From Planctomycetota bacterium (GTDB lineage: Bacteria > Planctomycetota > Phycisphaerae > UBA1845), in the NCBI GenBank assembly GCA_016208685.1, contig JACQXM010000015.1:226051-290050 (forward strand): a stretch of 64,000 bases of DNA, written 5' to 3'. The first letter of the stretch is position 1; each line of letters opens with the position of its first letter. The notes under the pieces are model-generated. The model was not told the origin of the DNA and made no database searches. It worked only from the letters and a program-made list of their open reading frames with translations. Positions 27,608 to 35,899 of this stretch are shown piece by piece. The position numbers and the translations under genes were made by a program.

Positions 27608-27670
27608 CAGAGTAGTGAACTCGACATCTCCGTCGGCATCTGCGACCGGCAAGAAGGTGGGAGGCCCAAA

Positions 27671-28060
27671 GTGGCTGCTACGTTTGAAGGCAAGAACATT
27701 CTGATCGTCGAGGACGATCCCGACATGATGACGGCGCTCACCATGGTGCTGGACGACACCGGGGCGAACATCCAGACGGCCACCGACGGCAACGCCGCCA
27801 TCGAGGTGGCCGCCCAGTTCAACCCCGACCTCGTTGTACTCGACGCCATGCTTCCCAAGCGCAGCGGCTTCCTGGTATTGGAGAAGCTCAAGGGGCCCGC
27901 CAAGAAGCGGGGACAGAAACCGATGCTCATCATGATCACCGGCAACGAGGGCAAACGGCACCGCGACTGGGCCGAGAGCCTGGGAGTGGACGGCTACCTG
28001 AACAAGCCCTTCCGCATGGAACGGCTCATCGAGTCCATGGAGAAGCTACTCGCCAACTAA
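27671..28060 (+). CDS. Single-domain response regulator (CheY-like)
   Basis: 129 residues, GTG start with GGAGG six bases upstream. A lone receiver domain: acidic pair in ILIVEDDPDM, phospho-acceptor Asp in PDLVVLDAMLPKRSG, Thr/Ser position in MLIMITGNEG, and Lys in GYLNKPFRMERL. No output domain follows, so it acts by protein contacts or phosphotransfer. No kinase is adjacent. It is the first plus-strand gene right of the putative origin and has a good own promoter. An insert PAKKRGQKP before the fourth strand is typical of planctomycete and deltaproteobacterial receivers. Function unknown. Confidence 0.88.
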   Translation: MAATFEGKNILIVEDDPDMMTALTMVLDDTGANIQTATDGNAAIEVAAQFNPDLVVLDAMLPKRSGFLVLEKLKGPAKKRGQKPMLIMITGNEGKRHRDWAESLGVDGYLNKPFRMERLIESMEKLLAN

Positions 28061-28699
28061 GCGGTCGCGTCCGATTCCCCGCTGCCCCGCATCGCCGGCC
28101 CCTCCGACGGCGTCCCATCCCCATCCCGACCCTGTGAACCACAACTCCCGGACGGATTGCGCTTCCGCTTCGTCGAGGGATCGCCCGCACTGTCCAGAGG
28201 TGCGGCCAAATACGCGGGGTGGGTCAGTAGCTCCAGACGCTCATAACGGTCGGATCATGTTTCGGGATGCAGGGCGCCCCGCACGCACGTCGCATCAGGT
28301 ATGTCGCGGCACCGGCGACTTACCGATCCGCCCCGCCGGCCCCGGACGCAAGCCGTAGCTGAAACGCCGTTGGCCGGAATGCGGACGACGCGAAGACCCG
28401 TGGTCGCGTCGCTCGGGTGACCGTGGTCGGGGCAGGGTCGGAGGATCGGCGCGATCGCACGGTTCCTCCGCGCCTCCGGCGCGGTGTTCCCTCTTTCCTT
28501 CGGCAACCAAGGGTTTCGTTCGCCTGCGGCGAACTCCACCCGTGGCGACAATACGGCACCCCGCCGGAGGCGCGTGACCTCCGTCCGATGTTCCACGGAC
28601 ATCGGTCGTAGCACCCTGTCGGTTCCCGCGTTGGCCGCCGGCCGCGCCGGGCCTACACTTTTCCGGATGCGAACCTGTTTCGTCCCGAGGAGAACCACG
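28061..28699. other. Intergenic region with long inverted repeat
   Basis: 639 bp before the TPR gene. GCGCCTCCGGCG (about 28469-28480) and its complement CGCCGGAGGCGC (about 28564-28575) form an inverted repeat around about 80 bp containing GGGTTTCGTTCG...CACCCGTGGC. A similar wording occurs at about 34096-34135, suggesting a dispersed family. Open frames crossing this region look like shadows; no gene is supported. Confidence 0.5.
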
Positions 28700-31615
28700 A
28701 TGTGTGGACGGCTTCCTTCACCCACCGGCCGCCGCAGGCCGCCCCGGCGACCGAGCGCAGCGCACGCCGTTGGCGTTTTGCTCATCGCTGCCGCCGCCGC
28801 GGCACAGGAAAGCCCGCTCGGGAAGGATGCGCCGCCGGCCGAACAGCGCGCAACTTTCAGCGACGCCCGAGACCGCCTTATGGGCGGGGACTATCAGGGG
28901 GCGATCGAGGCGTACACGGAGCTGGCACGCCAGCCACAGCACGCGCTTCGTGCCGGACTCGGCGCGGCGGAGACGAAGCTGCGGCTGGGGCGCTACGGCG
29001 AAGCCCTGGCGGACCTCGAGGCGCTGGCCGCAACGGATGACGCAGGCTGGCACTTCACCCTGGCCACGGCGCTGCGCCGCGTGGGCCGCTACAGCGAAAC
29101 TCAGGAGCACGCGCGCGAGGCGATCCGCCTCGATCCCAACCACGCGGGCGCACGGTTGTTGCTTGCCGAGACGCTGGAGATGCTCGGCCGGCGTGAGCCG
29201 GCGATCGAGGCCTACCGGTGGTTCGAGGAGCAACTGGTGGGCGGGGGCGAGTTGCCGCGAGACCCGGCATGGATCACGGCGGCCGCGGTGGGACTGGTGC
29301 GCTACAGCACTCTGACGCAGCGCAACATCGCGGATCGCACCCGGCACGCACTGAACGAAATGCTCCAGCCCGCGTACACCAGGCTGGATCGCTCCTACTG
29401 GCCGGCGCGCATCGCCGCCGCCGAGCTACTGCGCAGCAAATACAACAACGACGAGGAGGATGGCAGCATCGCCGACTACACCGCGGCGCTGCGCATCAAT
29501 GAGAAGCTGCCGGAGGCCTACGTCGGGCTGGGCGAAGTGCTGCTCGAGAGCTGGAGTTTCGAGGAGGTCGAGAAAAACGCGGAACAGGCACTGGCGATCA
29601 ACCCCAACGAATCCACGGCCCTGCACCTGCTGGCCCGCAAGTTCATCCGCGAACGCCGCTACCAACAGGCGATTGACACCGCCGAACGGGCGCTGACGGT
29701 AAATCCCAACGATCTGACGGCGATGGCGCTGCGGGGCGCGGGCAGCGCCTGCCGCTACGACGAACCGGCGGCGGAGGCGATGCGCGCCCGCGCCGCGGCC
29801 ATCAACCCCCGCTGCGCCATCCTGCACCGTGTTCTGGGAGACGCGCTTTCCGGCATCCGGCAATACGCCGCCAGCGAGCAAGAGTACCTCCGCGCCATCG
29901 AGTACGACCCCACGGACGCCAACGCGCGGACGGAGCTGGGCATGATGTACATGCAGTGGGGGCGGGAGGACAAGGCGCGTGACGCCCTCGACGCCGCGTG
30001 GACGCTGGATCCCTTCAACAAGCGTACCAAGTTCACCCTCGAGCTGCTGGATTCGTTGCAGAAGTTCGCGCGGGTGGAAACGCCGCATTTCATCGTGCGC
30101 TACGACGCGGAGCATGATCCCGGGCTGGGGGAGTACGTGGCCGGCTACCTGGAGGAAATCTACACCCCGGTCACGCGCGATTACAACATCGAGCTGGAGC
30201 ACAAGACCATCATCGAGCTTTTCCCCACCATGCGCGCCTTCGGCGTGCGCATCACGGGCCAGCCGTGGATTCACACCGTGGGGGCCTGCACCGGTTGGGT
30301 CATTGCCCTGGCGTCGCCGCGCAAGGCCCCGGAGCTCACCGGGCCCTACAACATCGCCCGCGTGCTCAAACATGAGTTCACGCACACCGTCACCCTGGCG
30401 GCCACGCAAAACCGCATTCCGCACTGGATGACCGAGGGGCTGTCGGTGTTCCAGGAGGACACCCCGCGAAGCTTCGCCTGGTGCCAGCTTCTGGCGGAGG
30501 CCGTGCGGCGGAACTCGCTGTTCACCTTGCAGTCCATCGACTGGGGGTTCATGCGCCCCAAACGACCCACGGACCGGCAACTGGGCTACGCCCAATCCGA
30601 GTGGATGTGTGAATACATCATCGAGCGCTTCGGCTACGACAGCATCGAGTCCATGCTCCGGCGTTATCGCCAGGGTCAGACGCAACCGCAGGTGTTCAGC
30701 GAGCAGCTCGGCATTTCCCTGGACGCATTCGACCGCGACTTTGCGGAGTGGGCGCGCAAGCAGGCGGAAAGCTGGTGCTTCGATCTATCGCCGCCCGAGG
30801 ACCCCGCTCTCCTCCGCCCGCTGGTGGAGGCGGAGGACGCGGGGGCGTCCGCCTGGGGCCGCCTGGCGAAGGCGGAGTTCGACGCCAATGAATTCGAGCG
30901 GGCCATGCTCGCCGCGCGACGCGCCCTGGAGCTGGACGAGGATGAACGCAAGGCGCTGGAGGTTTTGGGGCACATACTGGGCGAATCGCTGGACGAGGAA
31001 GCCGGGGCCGCGGAGCGCCGCCGCTACGAGGAGAAGGCGCAGCCCATCTTTGAGCGGCTGCTGCGCCTCGACCCCGGAAACTGGCCGGCCGCCAAGTACC
31101 TTGCGGACATGGCGCTGCGGCGCAAGGAGTACGACCGCGCGGTGGAGAAGCTCCAGCTTTTGCAGCGGCTCTGCCCACTGGATCCGGCAAGCTGGCGCGG
31201 ACTGGCGGGCGTGTACTTGCAGCGCGGCGACGATGACGCCGCCCTGCCGCAGCTTCTGGAACTGGCGCGCATCGAGGACGGCGACGCCGACATTCCGGCG
31301 CAGATCGCAGCGGTTTACAAGCGTGAGGGTAAGCTGCCGGACGCCCAGTACTGGCTGCGTCAGGCACTGTTCATCGACCCCTTCCGCGCCGATCTGCACC
31401 AGTTGCTCGGGGACGCCCTGATGCAGGCGGGCGACAGCGCCGGCGCGCTGCGCGAGTATCGTATGCTCACGCGGCTCCAGCCGAAAAACGTGGAGCCCTT
31501 CGAGAAGGCGGCCATCGCGGCCCACAAACTCGGTGACACCGAGCAGGCACAGGCGCTGGCGCGACAGGCCGTCGAACTCAGCCCCCATTCCCCCGCTCGT
31601 TCGCTCCTGCCGTAG
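28700..31615 (+). CDS. Large secreted TPR protein with peptidase-MA-like metallopeptidase domain
   Basis: ATG at 28700 with GAGGAG seven bases upstream; the same frame is open from 28484, but the signal peptide fits this start (basic RRRPPRRPS then VGVLLIAAAAAAQ). The 971-residue mature protein has an array of TPRs (YQGAIEAYTELARQP; ALAINPNESTALHLLARKFI; ALTVNPNDLTAMALRG). The middle has a gluzincin domain with HEFTH near residue 557 (VLKHEFTHTVTLAATQNRIP) and the downstream ligand Glu in HWMTEGLSVFQED. More TPRs follow. Such proteins are common in planctomycetes and probably act in the periplasm. The last codons run into repeat module A, so the extreme C-terminus may be repeat-derived. Confidence 0.88.
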   Translation: MCGRLPSPTGRRRPPRRPSAAHAVGVLLIAAAAAAQESPLGKDAPPAEQRATFSDARDRLMGGDYQGAIEAYTELARQPQHALRAGLGAAETKLRLGRYGEALADLEALAATDDAGWHFTLATALRRVGRYSETQEHAREAIRLDPNHAGARLLLAETLEMLGRREPAIEAYRWFEEQLVGGGELPRDPAWITAAAVGLVRYSTLTQRNIADRTRHALNEMLQPAYTRLDRSYWPARIAAAELLRSKYNNDEEDGSIADYTAALRINEKLPEAYVGLGEVLLESWSFEEVEKNAEQALAINPNESTALHLLARKFIRERRYQQAIDTAERALTVNPNDLTAMALRGAGSACRYDEPAAEAMRARAAAINPRCAILHRVLGDALSGIRQYAASEQEYLRAIEYDPTDANARTELGMMYMQWGREDKARDALDAAWTLDPFNKRTKFTLELLDSLQKFARVETPHFIVRYDAEHDPGLGEYVAGYLEEIYTPVTRDYNIELEHKTIIELFPTMRAFGVRITGQPWIHTVGACTGWVIALASPRKAPELTGPYNIARVLKHEFTHTVTLAATQNRIPHWMTEGLSVFQEDTPRSFAWCQLLAEAVRRNSLFTLQSIDWGFMRPKRPTDRQLGYAQSEWMCEYIIERFGYDSIESMLRRYRQGQTQPQVFSEQLGISLDAFDRDFAEWARKQAESWCFDLSPPEDPALLRPLVEAEDAGASAWGRLAKAEFDANEFERAMLAARRALELDEDERKALEVLGHILGESLDEEAGAAERRRYEEKAQPIFERLLRLDPGNWPAAKYLADMALRRKEYDRAVEKLQLLQRLCPLDPASWRGLAGVYLQRGDDDAALPQLLELARIEDGDADIPAQIAAVYKREGKLPDAQYWLRQALFIDPFRADLHQLLGDALMQAGDSAGALREYRMLTRLQPKNVEPFEKAAIAAHKLGDTEQAQALARQAVELSPHSPARSLLP

Positions 31616-31864
31616 GCCGTGGCGAAGAGCGGCCTACGCGATGTAGCACGGGCATCCTGCCCGTGAAACCACGGACTGGAAACCCATGCCACGAGTTCTG
31701 CCACGGGCTGCTGGGCCGTGGTGCCCGGACGGTTCGCCGCCGGCACGCCGTCGCGACCACTCGTTTTGTGTCTCGCAACCGCCTGACCGCACGTGGATCG
31801 CGCTGGCGGCAGGCTTTGGGCCTTCCTGGGGCCGCGCGGGCCCAAAGCCCGCGGCTCGATACGG
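31611..31864. repeat. Composite hairpin repeat (modules A and B), copy 2
   Basis: Module A (31611-31706) begins with the hairpin CGTAGGCCG...CGGCCTACG, which includes the TAG stop of the TPR gene, and contains CACGGGCATCCTGCCCGTG. Module B (31768-31864) runs from GTGTCTCGCAACC to the hairpin before CTCGATACGGG. Both match 23664-23863 over about 100 bp each with scattered differences. The remainder of 31865-31940 holds nothing recognisable. Confidence 0.8.
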
Positions 31865-31940
31865 GTGGACGGCAAGGGGAAACGACACTGGAAAGCGATC
31901 GAGCGCTCGCGGGGCCGTTTCAGGCCGCGGCCGCCGCCGG

Positions 31941-32906
31941 TCAACAGGTATGGCGCTCCAGTCCCACGCGGCGGCAGGTGAGATCGAAAAGATCGCGAAT
32001 GCTCTTCCAGTAGGGCCCCTGGCCGCGCATGCGCTCCCCGAAGCGCGAATCGGTCAGGTGCCCGCCGTGCATGTTGCGAAGCAGTTTCGTCACCTTCCCC
32101 GCGCGCAAGGGGGCGGCCTGCTCTAAGCGCTGGAGGAAGACCTCGGCCACGCTGCCCGGGAGCCGCAACCCGGTGAATCCCGCCGACTGCGCCCCGGCCG
32201 CCGCTGCCTGCTCCAGGATGCGAGGCATGTCCCTGTCGTTAAGTCCGGGAATGATCGGAGCGACGAGAACGCCGACGGGGATCCCCGCGGCGCTCAGCCG
32301 GCGGATGGCCTCGAAGCGCCGCGGCGGCGGCGGAGCCTGCGGTTCAATCCAGTCCGCGGTAGCAGCGTCGAGGAAGGGTACGGACATCAGCACCCGCGCT
32401 CCGGCGACGCGGTGAAGCTCCGCGAGCACGTCGGCATCGCGCACTACCAGGAACGCCTTGGTCACCACGACCACGGGATTGCGGAACTCCACGCACACTT
32501 CCAGGCAGCGCCGGGTAAGGCCGTAGCTTGCTTCCAGCGGCTGATAACAGTCGGTGACCCCGGAGAAGTTCACACCCTCGCGCTGCCACTTCTTCGCCCC
32601 GAAGGCAGCGCGAAGCAGCTCCGGAGCGCGGGGTTTGACCACGATGCGGGTGTCGAAATCCGTGCCCGCGCCGAAGCCGAGATACTCGTGGGTGCGGCGG
32701 GCGTAGCAGTAAGCGCAGGCGTGCTGGCAGCCGCGGTAAGGATTCACCGACCAGGTGAAGGGAATGTCCGGACTGTCATTGCGCGAGAGGATCGACGCCG
32801 AGGCATCCTCGAGCACCTCCAACCTTGCGAGCGGCGGCGGTTCCAGCCATTGCGCGTGCTGCGAAAGGTAGGGATTCGGCGGGTTGTCTACGACGCGCAG
32901 TTTCAT
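31941..32906 (-). CDS. Radical SAM protein, PA0069 / SplB-like family
   Basis: 321 residues from ATG 32906 (MKLRVVDNPPNPY). The iron-sulfur motif is CQHACAYCYAR (CxxxCxxC with Tyr before the third Cys) in WSVNPYRGCQHACAYCYARR, characteristic of the SPL-like radical SAM group that includes PA0069. The N-terminal HAQWLEPPPLARLEVLEDASASILS and the phrases GVTDCYQPLEASYGLTRRCLEV and LVAPIIPGLND are typical of the PA0069 family. The frame is open to 33392, but upstream codons have no family character. Members may be repair or RNA/DNA-modifying enzymes; the substrate is unproven. Convergent with the TPR gene. Confidence 0.88.
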   Translation of the reverse strand: MKLRVVDNPPNPYLSQHAQWLEPPPLARLEVLEDASASILSRNDSPDIPFTWSVNPYRGCQHACAYCYARRTHEYLGFGAGTDFDTRIVVKPRAPELLRAAFGAKKWQREGVNFSGVTDCYQPLEASYGLTRRCLEVCVEFRNPVVVVTKAFLVVRDADVLAELHRVAGARVLMSVPFLDAATADWIEPQAPPPPRRFEAIRRLSAAGIPVGVLVAPIIPGLNDRDMPRILEQAAAAGAQSAGFTGLRLPGSVAEVFLQRLEQAAPLRAGKVTKLLRNMHGGHLTDSRFGERMRGQGPYWKSIRDLFDLTCRRVGLERHTC

Positions 32907-33125
32907 CCGGGACTCGCCGGGCCTCCAGCCTGCCCAACATGATATTAGGTAGTTGTTAGGTACGCAACCCCGGGCTGGATGAGGTATTGTGCAGATGCGG
33001 GGATGGCCTGGTGGGGCCTGTGCGGCGTAAGGCGCGGCGAGGTCAATGGGGGACGGCCGTGGATCACGCACGGGGACCTTCGCCGACACGTAGTATGGAC
33101 GAATGTTCGATGGGAGGAGTAGGCC

Positions 33126-33779
33126 ATGAATCGTCGATACCTGCAAGCTGGGGCCCTTTGTCTTGTTCTGACGCGCGTCAGCGCCTTGGGCGCCGCTGAG
33201 CCTGCCGCCGAAACCGCCAAGGAGCCGGCCGCGCCCGCGACGGAGCAGACGACGAGCCCAGTCCCCGAAATGCAGCGCCTGGCGCTGTTCCTCGGCTCCT
33301 GGAATCTCATGGAGCGGCATTTCAACCCTCGTGGCGAGGAGACGGCCACGGTGCAGGGCAAGGAGGAGATCGGCTGGACGCTGGACCGGCACGTGCTTCG
33401 CCGCGTGTACAGCAGCGCGGTCGACAATCGGCGTTTCCAGGCCGTCGGCCTACTCGCCTGGAGCAGTGGGGAGAAGAAATACCGCGGGGGCTGGTACGAC
33501 AACACCAGCACCACCGGCCCGTCCTCCGTGAGCGGCGAGTGGGACGACGCGACGCGCACCATGACCTTTACGCTGGAATCAGCCGCCGCCGACGGAAGCA
33601 AGGTCCAGCACCGGGTGGTGGAGCAGTTCCTGTCGGACGATCGTCGCCAGGCGACGACCTATCAGGTGAGTGGCAAGGACGTGGTCAAGCGCCTGGAGGT
33701 TGAGTACCGGCGGTCCGAGCCCTGCCCCGCGTCCTCGGTGGGCATGCGCTTGTTCGGCACGCGACCGGAACAGGAATAG
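33126..33779 (+). CDS. Secreted DUF1579-family protein
   Basis: 217 residues, ATG preceded by GGGAGGAG. A short signal peptide (MNRRYLQAGALCLVLTRVSALGA) is followed by an Ala/Pro/Glu linker and a lipocalin-like beta-barrel with the DUF1579 pattern LALFLGSWNLMER, ...GWTLDRHVLRRVYSS, ...GLLAWSSGEKKYRGGWYDN, ...GEWDDATRTMTFTLE and ...YQVSGKDVVKRLEVEYRRS. The family has no established biochemical role. It stands alone on the plus strand; nothing in the context links it to a pathway. Confidence 0.82.
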   Translation: MNRRYLQAGALCLVLTRVSALGAAEPAAETAKEPAAPATEQTTSPVPEMQRLALFLGSWNLMERHFNPRGEETATVQGKEEIGWTLDRHVLRRVYSSAVDNRRFQAVGLLAWSSGEKKYRGGWYDNTSTTGPSSVSGEWDDATRTMTFTLESAAADGSKVQHRVVEQFLSDDRRQATTYQVSGKDVVKRLEVEYRRSEPCPASSVGMRLFGTRPEQE

Positions 33780-34337
33780 CACCGACCGGTCCGAACTTCT
33801 GTACATGTCGCGCAGGCTGCGCTGGTATACGCAGGCGGGCTCCTGCGTGAAGCATCGTGCCGCTGGCGGGTCGACGCAAGGTCCCTGACAAGCCTGGCGC
33901 CGTTGTGGTGGAGGCTTCGGAACTGAGGGCTGTAACCGCGCATTGAGCGCCGTCTGGCGTTCGGCGGGCAGAGCGGCACCAGTCGAGGCCCGGACTACGG
34001 CGACCACCTCTTGGGACGCGGCGTAGGAGTCTCCGTTCGGCGCGGTTCCCGCGCCGCGTTCGGGGTGGAGACCCTCAGCCTCCGCGCAATACGGGTTGCG
34101 TTCGGCAGCCCCCAACCCCACCTGTGGCTCCAGCGTGGTGCCCCGTTGGGGCACGCAGACGCACCGCGGAGGCTGTCACACGCCCGCCGGCGCGCAGGCC
34201 GACGCCGTGAAGGCGTCACCTCGCGGTCGTCAGGCACAACGCGTACCTCACCTCGGTGACCTCCACACCCCAGAGACGACCAGGACGCTCCTCGGACTTC
34301 TCGGAGCGCTGCTTCCGGTACAGGCTGGCCGCCGCCG
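33780..34337. other. Repeat-rich intergenic region
   Basis: About 560 bp with no supported gene. It contains inverted repeats such as CGGCGCGG/CCGCGCCG near 34037-34057, GTGCCCCGTTGGGGCAC near 34139-34155 and GACGCCGTGAAGGCGTC near 34201-34217. A GGGTTGCGTTCGG...CACCTGTGGC block resembles the one at 28510-28545. The open frames here are Arg/Pro-rich shadows. It looks like an accumulation of degenerate dispersed repeats. Confidence 0.5.
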
Positions 34338-34700
34338 TCAGCGCGCTGACAGTCTATAGAAACACCGGTTTGTATCCGCGCTGCCGGAGAACCAGATGCC
34401 CTCGCCGGGCAGTGTCCGCCCCAGTCCCAAGCTCCGCAGGGCAGGCACCACCAGGAACCAGCGCAACTGCGCCTCGGACGGAGATGCGCGCACGATGGCG
34501 ATGCAGCCGGCGAGGGTCGCGTAGCGCTCGGCAATCCAAAGTCGGTTGTCGTCGGTGCGATGGCAGACGAATTCCGCCAGCGGGCCGGGCACGTGCGCGT
34601 CGAACGTCGAGTCGAACCCGTATTCGCTCGCGTAAAGCGTCCCGTGCAGGCGGGCGATTTCACCCAGGTCGCCGGGCTGGAGGCGCGTGCCGATCGTCCT
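34338..34700 (-). pseudogene. Frameshifted GNAT-family acetyltransferase remnant
   Basis: On the minus strand the sequence encodes LQPGDLGEIARLHGTLYASE, then YGFDSTFDAHVPGPLAEFVC, LRWFLVVPALRSLGLGRTL, a recognisable GNAT domain of the kind attached to MarR regulators. No ATG, GTG or TTG precedes the domain in frame. After the acetyl-CoA-binding LGLGRTL the expected helix (RQRGYKPVFL) is found only in a second frame, so a frameshift lies near 34395-34420. The rest of the enzyme is missing. I call it a decaying pseudogene. Confidence 0.65.
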
Positions 34701-34773
34701 TAGGCGACCGGGTCTTGCGAGCGACGACGCCGGCGATTCCGTACCGGCGATTGTAGCCGGCTTGCCTTACGTC

Positions 34774-34793
34774 CCCCACCGCAAGCGGTGGGG
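34774..34793. repeat. REP-like perfect hairpin
   Basis: CCCCACCGCAAGCGGTGGGG forms a nine-pair stem with a two-base loop and no following T-run. It resembles the other short intergenic hairpin repeats of this window. The surrounding 34701-34947 holds no gene. Confidence 0.6.
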
Positions 34794-34947
34794 CACTCAG
34801 ACGGGCGATGGGAGACAACATGGCCGCCAGGGCCGTGGCGATGCCAAGCCATGCGGTCTGGCCGTTCGCCGCGTCGCGCGTTTTCTATGCGGACTTGATG
34901 GCCTACCCGGTGTATGATGGTGCTGCTCCGGACAAGCCGAGCGTTCC

Positions 34948-35313
34948 ATGGAAAGAACGGTAGCAATTCTCGCGTACCTTGCCGCCGCGTGGCCAGTAGT
35001 GCTGTTCGTTGCGCTGGCGGTGCCGGCATGGAAACGAGGGAGAATCCCCGAGCGGCGGTGGATCCTTCTATTGAGCACGTTCGCCGCGTTCATCGCGGTC
35101 TCGCTTGTGCTTCACTGGCTGATGCCGTCGGCGGAGCGCGGCGTCCCGCGGGCGGTCAATCGGTGGGGGTTAGGTTGGCGATCCGAACTTGAAATGACCC
35201 CGCTGGAGCGCTGGCTGGTGCTGGGGGTTCTTGTGGTCGTCGCGGTTGCGCTGCGGTCGTTCGTAACGGGCAAGCTCTGGGAGCCGACGGTACGTCGGTG
35301 GAATCGAACCTGA
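34948..35313 (+). CDS. Small hydrophobic membrane protein, unknown
   Basis: 121 residues with three hydrophobic helices: VAILAYLAAAWPVVLFVALAV, WILLLSTFAAFIAVSLVLHWL and LERWLVLGVLVVVAVALRSF, each followed by basic residues. No recognised family. The 35363 gene, also a small membrane protein, begins 49 bp later on the same strand, so they may be cotranscribed. Confidence 0.62.
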   Translation: MERTVAILAYLAAAWPVVLFVALAVPAWKRGRIPERRWILLLSTFAAFIAVSLVLHWLMPSAERGVPRAVNRWGLGWRSELEMTPLERWLVLGVLVVVAVALRSFVTGKLWEPTVRRWNRT

Positions 35314-35362
35314 GTCGCGCGGGAGCGCCGACGACCGTCGCTCACCAGGCAGGAGCAAGCAC

Positions 35363-35761
35363 ATGAAATACAAGACGATGTTCCGCCTTTTCGTTAAGGC
35401 AGCGGGAGTTCTTCTTTTCGCTTCAAGTGCTGGAAGTGCGCTCGGGCTGACCCTTACCGCCCTTCTTGACTGGACGCACCCGGTTGTGCCGGGGTATTCC
35501 ATGGCGAGGGCCATACTACCGGGGGTCGGTGGGTCCCTGTTTCCTTGCGCGGTGGGTCTCTATCTCTTCTTCGGCGGCAAGTGGATCGTCAATCTAGCGA
35601 TCCCGACCAACCACCCCTACTGCCCGGAGTGCGCGTACGATCTCACCGGCGCGCCCGCCGGCCGATGTCCGGAGTGCGGCACCCCGTTTCGGATGGAAGA
35701 CCCGGCGCCGGCGGCGCTGGGTGCTTCGCCCGCGGGCGGCCCGGCCGAGCCCGGTGCGTAG
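35363..35761 (+). CDS. Membrane protein with C-terminal zinc ribbon (planctomycete type)
   Basis: 132 residues. Two or three hydrophobic helices (residues about 8-35 and 50-75) precede a soluble tail with CPECAYDLTGAPAGRCPECG, the CPxCxYDLxG...RCPECG ribbon repeated in many planctomycete proteins. An Ala/Pro-rich end follows. The ribbon probably binds one zinc on the cytosolic side. Function unknown. AGGAG lies about eight bases before the ATG. Confidence 0.78.
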   Translation: MKYKTMFRLFVKAAGVLLFASSAGSALGLTLTALLDWTHPVVPGYSMARAILPGVGGSLFPCAVGLYLFFGGKWIVNLAIPTNHPYCPECAYDLTGAPAGRCPECGTPFRMEDPAPAALGASPAGGPAEPGA

Positions 35762-35899
35762 AGATGAGGTCGCTCACCCCGCCGGCCCGCAGTCGCCGTT
35801 GAGACCGGCTGTTGCGCCGGCGAAGCCCGTACGTCGTAGGCAACGGCGTTAACCTCGCTGTAGGATGGTCTCTTTGACCGGGCGGGAGCCGGGCGGGGC

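Noticed and set aside
33995..34663. 222-codon minus-strand frame across the GNAT remnant
   Set aside because: It is in a different frame from the GNAT motifs for most of its length and Arg/Pro-rich; the remnant is better described as a pseudogene.
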